Shown: positions 59,357 to 64,000 of the stretch, piece after piece
Layout: each line of letters starts with the position of its first letter
How positions within the stretch are numbered: the stretch's first letter is position 1
NCBI RefSeq assembly: GCF_027706845.1
Contig: NZ_JAQGCZ010000003.1
Coordinates: 434,001 to 498,000, forward strand
Source: Mycolicibacterium sp. BiH015
GTDB lineage: Bacteria > Actinomycetota > Actinomycetes > Mycobacteriales > Mycobacteriaceae
Reading direction: 5' to 3'
DNA: 64,000 nucleotides
Program-made: the position numbers and the translations under genes
The notes under the pieces: model-generated
Told to the model about the DNA's origin: nothing
What the model saw: the letters and a program-made list of their open reading frames with translations, nothing else
Databases searched by the model: none

Positions 59357-60177
59357 AAACCGCGGTGGTCACGGTCGTGCACGGCAGGCACGGCCACCTA
59401 CGCCAGCAGATCCGCGGTTTGGGCCGGGGCTGCGCGCCACCGGATGTGCACGTCGTGGTCGCTTTGGGCGATCCCGACGTCGGTCACGTCGTCCGCTCCG
59501 CGGATTCTGCGGCCGTTGTGCTCGACTGTCCCGCCGGTTCGCTGCTGCCACTGGCTGCGGCGCGCAACCGCGGCGCCGAAGCCGCCCTCGACGACGGTGC
59601 CGAACTGCTGGTCTTCCTCGATGTGGACTGCATACCGTCCACACGGTTGCTGCAGCGCTACCACGCGGTGGCGGGCGAGCCCGAACACCGAAACGCCCTG
59701 CTGTGCGGCCCCGTCACCTACTTGCCACCGGCGGGGAAATCCGGATACGACCTGTCCGCGTTGGACCAGGCGATCGACCCACACCCCGCGCGGCCGTCGC
59801 CTCTGGACGGCACCACACTTCCCACCACTGACTACTCGCTGTTCTGGTCACTGTCATTCGCGCTGACCGGGACGACGTGGCATGCGATCGGCGGTTTCTG
59901 CGAGGAGTACCGGGGATACGGTGGCGAAGACACCGACTTCGGGTTCGTCGCCGCGGCACGCGGGGTGCCGATGCGATGGGTCGGAGGCGCGCACGCGTTC
60001 CATCAACATCACCACGTCAGCGATCCACCCGTGGAGCACGTCGACGATATCGTGCGCAATTCGCTTCTCTTCCATCAGCGTTGGGGCCAGTGGCCGATGG
60101 AAGGATGGCTGAAGAGCTTCGAGTCGACCGGACTTATCGAACGGGACGACGACGGCACCCCTCGCCTGGTCCCCTAG
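59353..60177 (+). CDS. GT2-family (GT-A) glycosyltransferase
   Basis: A 274-residue glycosyltransferase. The metal-binding DxD-like motif is FLDVDCIPS (about residue 90), and GGEDTDFGFVAAARG is the usual catalytic-acid and acceptor motif of galactosyltransferase-like GT2 enzymes. GTG start overlapping the MurG-like gene. It ends the four-gene cluster; donor sugar unknown. Confidence 0.82.
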   Translation: MKTAVVTVVHGRHGHLRQQIRGLGRGCAPPDVHVVVALGDPDVGHVVRSADSAAVVLDCPAGSLLPLAAARNRGAEAALDDGAELLVFLDVDCIPSTRLLQRYHAVAGEPEHRNALLCGPVTYLPPAGKSGYDLSALDQAIDPHPARPSPLDGTTLPTTDYSLFWSLSFALTGTTWHAIGGFCEEYRGYGGEDTDFGFVAAARGVPMRWVGGAHAFHQHHHVSDPPVEHVDDIVRNSLLFHQRWGQWPMEGWLKSFESTGLIERDDDGTPRLVP

Positions 60178-60372
60178 CCTGACGTCGGTAATGATTTTGG
60201 CCATTGCGGCTTTAATGCGGGCCGGCGCGGCTTCGTGTGCGACAATGAGCCGTCGCCAGGGGCCGCTTTCGCTACCCTGGCAACAGACCCCACTTCGGGT
60301 TGTCGTTCAGCATTCAGCGCCAACACGACTGCGCGATCGTCGTAACAGCGACGTCCGACCTGAAGGATTCTG

Positions 60373-60813
60373 ATGACCACTCCTACCCGAACGATCGACG
60401 TTCTGCTCGTTGAAGACGATGCCGGTGATGAACTGATCACGCGAGAAGCATTCGAGCAGAACAAGATTGCGAACACACTTCACGTGGCCAGAGATGGCCA
60501 GGAGGGCCTGGACTTTCTCTATCGCCGCGGTGAGCACGAAACGGCGCCCAGGCCAGATCTGGTCCTGCTCGACCTCAACCTTCCCAAGTACGACGGACGT
60601 CAGCTTCTTGAGCAGATCAAATCCGACCCCGAACTGTGCGACATTCCCGTGGTCGTGCTGACCACCTCGTCAGCCGAAGAGGACATCCTGCGCAGCTACA
60701 AGCTGCACGCTAACGCCTACGTGACAAAACCCGTCGATCTTGACCAGTTCATGAGCGCGGTCCGTCAGATCGACGAGTTCTTCGTCCAGGTGGTCCGCCT
60801 GCCAGGGCGCTGA
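60373..60813 (+). CDS. CheY-like single-domain response regulator (Rcp1-type)
   Basis: A 146-residue receiver with no output domain: acidic pair in VLLVEDDAGDE, phospho-acceptor in LLDLNLPKYDG, switch Thr in VVLTTS and Lys in YVTKPVD. The acidic EHET loop is typical of regulators paired with phytochrome-type or GAF-containing histidine kinases. No kinase gene is adjacent; it may take phosphate from a kinase elsewhere and talk to the downstream STAS protein. Upstream 195 bases show nothing specific. Confidence 0.88.
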   Translation: MTTPTRTIDVLLVEDDAGDELITREAFEQNKIANTLHVARDGQEGLDFLYRRGEHETAPRPDLVLLDLNLPKYDGRQLLEQIKSDPELCDIPVVVLTTSSAEEDILRSYKLHANAYVTKPVDLDQFMSAVRQIDEFFVQVVRLPGR

Positions 60814-60882
60814 GGCGACGACGAAATCCGTAGCGGCAACCTTCCCGATTGACGCACTCGTAAGTGCGATTGACGGGCGCCG

Positions 60883-61551
60883 ATGTCGAACGACCAGTTA
60901 TATGGGCTAACTGGGAAACTTGGCGAAGACGTTCCCAAGCTACGGATTCCGTACTATCCTCGACCAAGGTTGAGCTACCAGCCCGCTAGGATGTGCCCTC
61001 GGCGTTCGGTCTGGTCAGGTCTGGCAACAGGCCGCACCCCTCGAGAACCAAGTGGCACCTCCGCAACCAGCCTTGAGCGTGAGGATGTAGCTATCAGATC
61101 TGCGCAGATCTTCCGGCCGAGAATCGCATCGACCGATGACCAACAGCGCTGCGGCAGCGCAGTGTTCGATGTTCGACACTGTTCGTCGCATCGAGTGGCC
61201 GTCGCGGTCATCGGCGAGGTCGACGCGGTCAACGGCAGAGAACTCGGCCGCTACGTGGAGCGCCACACCGGTATCTCCCGTCAGCTGATCCTTGACATGC
61301 GGGCCGTCGACTTCTTCGGCAGCCTCGGTTTCACTGCGCTGTACTACATCAGCGTCCACTGTTCCCGCAACGACGTGGACTGGGCGATCGTCGGCAGCCC
61401 AGCGGTGCAACGGCTGCTGTCGGTGTGCGACCCCGAGGGCGAACTGCCCCTGGCCGCCGATCTCAGGTCTGCGCTGGCCCGCCTCGACCGGCTCGCTCAT
61501 CGCCGCCAGCAATTCGTCTGGAACTCCAAGACCGGCTGGCGCGCAGGCTGA
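60883..61551 (+). CDS. STAS-domain protein, anti-sigma-factor-antagonist type
   Basis: The C-terminal part (about residues 95-205) is a STAS domain with the phosphorylatable-serine region DFFGSLGF (Ser147), as in SpoIIAA/RsbV-type anti-anti-sigma factors that free SigF/SigB-type factors. The N-terminal 70 residues are Arg/Pro/Ser-rich and unlike a protein domain, so the true start is uncertain: 60883 (ATG) and 60991 (ATG) are both possible and neither has a good ribosome-binding site. It lies in the same region as two SigF-type genes. Confidence 0.6.
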   Translation: MSNDQLYGLTGKLGEDVPKLRIPYYPRPRLSYQPARMCPRRSVWSGLATGRTPREPSGTSATSLEREDVAIRSAQIFRPRIASTDDQQRCGSAVFDVRHCSSHRVAVAVIGEVDAVNGRELGRYVERHTGISRQLILDMRAVDFFGSLGFTALYYISVHCSRNDVDWAIVGSPAVQRLLSVCDPEGELPLAADLRSALARLDRLAHRRQQFVWNSKTGWRAG

Positions 61552-61564
61552 TCCGCTGACGCCG

Positions 61565-61590
61565 GGTTTGGCCATGCCAGCTCCGGGGCA
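61565..61590 (+). promoter_or_regulatory. Possible SigF-type promoter
   Basis: GGTTT and GGGCA with a 16-base spacer, one mismatch from the -10 consensus. It ends 11 bases before the ATG at 61602, which would make a very short leader. Weak evidence. Confidence 0.3.
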
Positions 61591-61601
61591 ACTGTAGGGC
61601 C

Positions 61602-61880
61602 ATGACGCACGCGAAAGTTCTCTTGATGTCAGCACTGGCCGTCACCGCCGTGCTGAGCGGCTGCTCTCAGGTCACCAACGACGGAGGTGACACCACGTGC
61701 GCAGACTTCCAGTCGGCAGAGGAAAAGGACCAGAACGAGGCGATCACGAAGATGCTTACCGACGAAGGCAAGAACGAACCGAGCAACGCCGAGCTGACCG
61801 GTACGAGGTTGTCCATCTCCACGTTCTGTCAGACCGTCGGTAAGCAGGACAGCACGATCAAGGAAGCACCCCATCTGTGA
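61602..61880 (+). CDS. Small lipoprotein of unknown function
   Basis: A 92-residue lipoprotein with signal sequence and lipobox VLSGC (Cys about 21). The mature part has two more cysteines (TTCADF and STFCQTV), which could form a disulfide, and is highly charged in between. Its size and paired cysteines recall small periplasmic stress proteins, but no family can be named. TAGGG is near the start; leader very short if the promoter above is real. Confidence 0.65.
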   Translation: MTHAKVLLMSALAVTAVLSGCSQVTNDGGDTTCADFQSAEEKDQNEAITKMLTDEGKNEPSNAELTGTRLSISTFCQTVGKQDSTIKEAPHL

Positions 61881-61913
61881 GGCACGCTTTCGTCATGACC
61901 TGAGTCACACCGC

Positions 61914-61939
61914 GTTATAGCCAGAATGCGAAATGGGTA
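61914..61939 (+). promoter_or_regulatory. SigF-type promoter before the CsbD gene
   Basis: GTTAT and GGGTA separated by 16 bases; the -10 matches perfectly and the -35 partly. It ends 39 bases before the CsbD start. CsbD is a SigB-controlled stress protein in Bacillus, so control by a SigF-type factor is sensible. Confidence 0.5.
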
Positions 61940-61978
61940 AATGCCATTCACCTCGACAATGGAGCGAAAGGAATTCCC

Positions 61979-62218
61979 GTGGGCGACAGCGGACCCGAGA
62001 ACGCCATCGACGGCGTGGTCGAAGACGTCAAGGGCAAGGCCAAGGAAGTGATCGGCATCGTCACCGACAATGACGGCCTTCGCGAAGAAGGCCGCGCTCA
62101 GCAGGACAAGGCGGAAGCCGAGCGCGATGTGGCAAAGAAAGAAGCGGAGGCCGAAGCGGCACGGGCCGCAGCCAGCGCCGCTGAGGCACGCCAGGAAAGC
62201 GCCGAAAGCGCCAAATAA
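61979..62218 (+). CDS. CsbD-family stress protein
   Basis: A 79-residue, very hydrophilic protein. The start GPENAIDGVVEDVKGKAKEVIG matches the CsbD core, followed by an Ala/Glu/Lys-rich helical tail. CsbD proteins are general stress proteins of unknown mechanism. GTG start with AAGGA about eight bases before. A SigF-type promoter precedes it and a terminator follows. Confidence 0.8.
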   Translation: MGDSGPENAIDGVVEDVKGKAKEVIGIVTDNDGLREEGRAQQDKAEAERDVAKKEAEAEAARAAASAAEARQESAESAK

Positions 62219-62232
62219 ACATCACGCACTAT

Positions 62233-62261
62233 CGGGCCTCACCCCTACGGGGTGGGGCCCG
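62233..62261 (+). terminator. Hairpin terminator of the CsbD gene
   Basis: CGGGCCTCACCCC and GGGGTGGGGCCCG pair over 13 bases with one G-T wobble and a TAC loop, 14 bases after the CsbD stop. Confidence 0.75.
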
Positions 62262-62298
62262 ATTCGTATTTCGTCGTGGTCTGCTGACGCCGGGCACC

Positions 62299-62323
62299 GG
62301 TTTGACGGGATTGTCACCGGGAA
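62299..62323 (+). promoter_or_regulatory. SigF-type promoter before the hemerythrin gene
   Basis: GGTTT and GGGAA with a 15-base spacer, one mismatch from the SigF consensus. It ends 63 bases before the GTG of the interrupted hemerythrin gene, in a region with other stress genes. Confidence 0.45.
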
Positions 62324-62386
62324 TCCTGCCGGCCGAGCGCACAGCCCGCACTCGGTTCCACGATTGAGAAAACAGAGGTGCCCGCC

Positions 62387-62953
62387 GTGGTTGAAACCTT
62401 CGTCTAGTCGACCGACGACGTCGTCGAGTTCCTTCGCGGACAACACAATTTGATCAAAGACATGTTCGACGACGTGATCCATGCGTCCGGCGCGAAAGCT
62501 CGGGAGGAGGCGTTCGTCAATCTGCGGCAACTGTTGGCCGTCCACGAGACGGCCGAGGAGATGGTGGTACACCCCCGGGCTAAGCGGGACATCGACGATG
62601 GGGACGCCATTGTCGACACCCGGCTGCAGGAGGAGCACGAAGCCAAAGAGCAACTGTCCGCACTCGAGGGCATGGACATCGAATCGCAGGAGTTCCTCGA
62701 TGCCCTGATGGTGTTCAGGTCCGCGGTGATCGACCACGCCGAACGGGAAGAGAACGAGGAATTCAACCGCCTACAGCGCGACCTCGGGCCCGAGGATCTG
62801 AAACGCATGGCATCGGCCGTGCAAGCCGCTCAGGCCATCGCCCCAACGCGCCCACACCCCGGTGTGGAGTCTGCTGTGCTGAATTTCGCCGTCGGTCCCT
62901 TCGCGTCGATGCTCGATCGGGCACGCGACGCGATCTCGGCAGCCCTTCGCTGA
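62387..62953 (+). pseudogene. Hemerythrin HHE-domain protein gene interrupted by an in-frame TAG
   Basis: The original start is most likely the GTG at 62387 (GAGG eight bases before). After six codons (VVETFV) the frame meets TAG at 62405-62407 and then continues intact to 62953 with STDDVVEFLRGQHNLIKDMF and the rest of the HHE domain (HETAEE, EEHEAKEQ, VIDHAEREENEEF metal ligands). The segment just after the TAG carries the first iron-ligand His, and no start codon lies between the TAG and that His; a restart at TTG 62450 or ATG 62462 would lose it. So the gene is broken by one base change (TAG for a likely CAG), unless the stop is read through or is a sequence error. Such proteins bind a di-iron centre and act in oxygen, NO or stress handling. 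Confidence 0.75.
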
Positions 62954-62963
62954 TCCAGCGCAA

Positions 62964-62999
62964 ACGAATGCCCCTGTGAGCTTTCACAGGGGCATTCGT
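62964..62999. terminator. Bidirectional 16-base-stem terminator
   Basis: ACGAATGCCCCTGTGA and TCACAGGGGCATTCGT form a perfect 16-base stem with a GCTT loop, between the hemerythrin gene and the converging coiled-coil gene. It serves both strands. Confidence 0.85.
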
Positions 63000-63016
63000 G
63001 TGCGGTCGCCCGCCCG

Positions 63017-63697
63017 TCAGGCGTCTGTACCTGCCCTCTCGGACTGACGCTTGTCCTTTTCGTTATCGGCCAGATCGTCCAGCTGGTCTGCCTTCATCCG
63101 GCGGCTGGCCGCCTCGCCCCGCTTGGCTGCCACATCGTCCATCGCCGACTGAGCCTCGGCCGTGGCGGTCTGCTCTTCGGCGCGAATCGCTTCTCGTTCC
63201 TTCTGCCGAACCTTTTCCACAGCGCCGGCTTGCTTGTTGGCCGCTGCGTCGGCGTCTCGTTTCGCGGCGGTCGCCCGCTTCTGCGCGGCGTCGGCCGCAC
63301 CGCTGGTGCGCTGCTGCACCGCGTCACGCGCGGCGGCCTCGTCTTTCCGCCGCGCCTCGCGCGCTTCCTGCTGCTCCGCGTTCGCCTCGGCCCGCTTCGA
63401 TCTGAAGGCGGAATCGGCCTTCTCCCGCTTGGCTTCTGCGGCCGCGTCCAATCTGGCAGCGCGCGACAGCGCATCACTGCGCTCTGCAAGTGCTGCGCCG
63501 CTGGCTTGCAGTTGCGAGTCCCCCAACGCCCCTCCGACCACCGCGTCCACGGTGCCCAGCGAGCGCTCGTAGAACAGGCGAGCGGGAGTCTCGGCAGGGA
63601 GTCGCGTCAGCACCGTGTCCGCGACAACTTGAAATGGAAACCGGGCGATTCGATATTGCAATCGCAGGAGGGCAACCGGCACATTGATGATGTTCAT
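63017..63697 (-). CDS. Alanine/lysine-rich coiled-coil protein
   Basis: A 226-residue protein. The first 60 residues have some hydrophobic character (INVPVALLRLQYRIARFPFQVV) and the rest is a long, highly charged Ala/Glu/Lys/Arg-rich helix predicted to form coiled coil (AEQQEAREARRKDEAAARDA). Similar actinobacterial proteins are sometimes automatically named translation initiation factor IF-2 because of composition; that name is not credible here. Function unknown. It lies 26 bases after the next gene on the minus strand, probably one operon. Confidence 0.7.
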   Translation of the reverse strand: MNIINVPVALLRLQYRIARFPFQVVADTVLTRLPAETPARLFYERSLGTVDAVVGGALGDSQLQASGAALAERSDALSRAARLDAAAEAKREKADSAFRSKRAEANAEQQEAREARRKDEAAARDAVQQRTSGAADAAQKRATAAKRDADAAANKQAGAVEKVRQKEREAIRAEEQTATAEAQSAMDDVAAKRGEAASRRMKADQLDDLADNEKDKRQSERAGTDA

Positions 63698-63723
63698 TAT
63701 CCGTTCCTGTGTTTGGTCGGCGT

Positions 63724-64000
63724 TCAGGGCAGGTCGGCTTGCTTGCTGACCTCGTCGGCATGCTCACGGAGGCGTTCCGCCTCGCTCTTGGCGTTCTCAG
63801 TCACTTTCACCGCGGTCTGGTGCTCAGCAGTGGCTTCGACGAGATCGTCACGAGCAGCCTCTTTTTCCGCTTCTTCGCGATTCTTGGCCTGCTGAACCTC
63901 TTGCTGAGCGTCGACCTGAGCGCGCATCGCCGCGGACGCGACCTCTTCGCGCTTCTGCTGTTCTGCGGCCCGCTTCTGCTCCTGCTGCTCGTGCTGGATG
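63724..64000 (-). CDS. Ala/Glu/Gln-rich coiled-coil protein, 3' part
   Basis: The frame is open to the right edge, so the start is outside the window. The visible 92 residues are highly charged and helical (QQEQKRAAEQQKREEV, AKNREEAEKEAARDD), similar in style to the following gene. An ATG at 63925-63927 is internal. Function unknown. Confidence 0.65.
   Translation of the reverse strand, partial: IQHEQQEQKRAAEQQKREEVASAAMRAQVDAQQEVQQAKNREEAEKEAARDDLVEATAEHQTAVKVTENAKSEAERLREHADEVSKQADLP

Overview
The window is high-GC DNA with the gene order of a mycobacterium, most likely a fast-growing environmental species (Mycolicibacterium type). The main reason is the block from about 0.9 to 9.7 kb: thrS, HIT hydrolase, pgsA1, patA, pimA, NUDIX, pdxS, tesB, pdxT. 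It follows M. tuberculosis Rv2614c to Rv2604c, but the pdxH/PPE pair found there is absent. A DevR/DosR orthologue, Acg-type nitroreductases, a PE-PPE-domain hydrolase and a PknG-family kinase agree with this. No rRNA, tRNA, CRISPR array, insertion sequence or prophage was seen.

Layout. 1-0.84 kb: end of an NCS1 permease with a zinc-binding tail. 0.86-9.7 kb (minus): vitamin B6 synthase and phosphatidylinositol mannoside genes, mostly coupled by 4-base start/stop overlaps. 9.7-13.1 kb: small housekeeping genes and a GAF-ANTAR regulator. 13.1-16.5 kb: a secreted Pro/Gly/Ala-rich collagen-like protein built on 57-bp repeats. 17.0-20.5 kb: a dormancy locus (Acg-like nitroreductase, universal stress protein, devR, second Acg-like gene) with two DosR-box-like sites and no devS beside devR. 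20.6-27.8 kb: alpha-glucosidase, LacI regulator and a sugar ABC transporter. 29.2-32.3 kb: HTH-Mop regulator plus modABC. 32.3-34.9 kb: large AAA-LuxR regulator.

35.2-48.6 kb is the most notable region: ten co-directional, nearly all overlapping genes. They encode a GlnX-like membrane sensor, a GlnH-like lipoprotein, a coiled-coil protein, a PknG-like kinase, a PP2C phosphatase, a vWA protein, a zinc-ribbon FHA protein, a hybrid histidine kinase, a response-regulator nucleotide cyclase and an ATP-grasp ligase. It reads as a GlnX-GlnH-PknG sensing module fused to a kinase/phosphatase/vWA triad of the TerY-P type, with added phosphorelay and cyclic-nucleotide outputs and a biosynthetic enzyme. 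A near-perfect inverted repeat lies in the divergent promoter region between it and the AAA-LuxR gene.

48.6-53.8 kb: acetoacetyl-CoA synthetase, a PE-PPE-domain esterase, a YihY-type membrane protein and a tiny membrane protein. 54.3-64 kb looks like a general-stress island: two SigF/SigB-type sigma factors (the second preceded by a textbook SigF-type promoter), a four-glycosyltransferase cluster, a CheY-like regulator, a STAS protein, a small lipoprotein, a CsbD protein, a hemerythrin gene interrupted by an in-frame TAG, and two alanine-rich coiled-coil genes, the last cut by the window edge. Assignments rest on reading motifs and synteny by eye; no database search was run.
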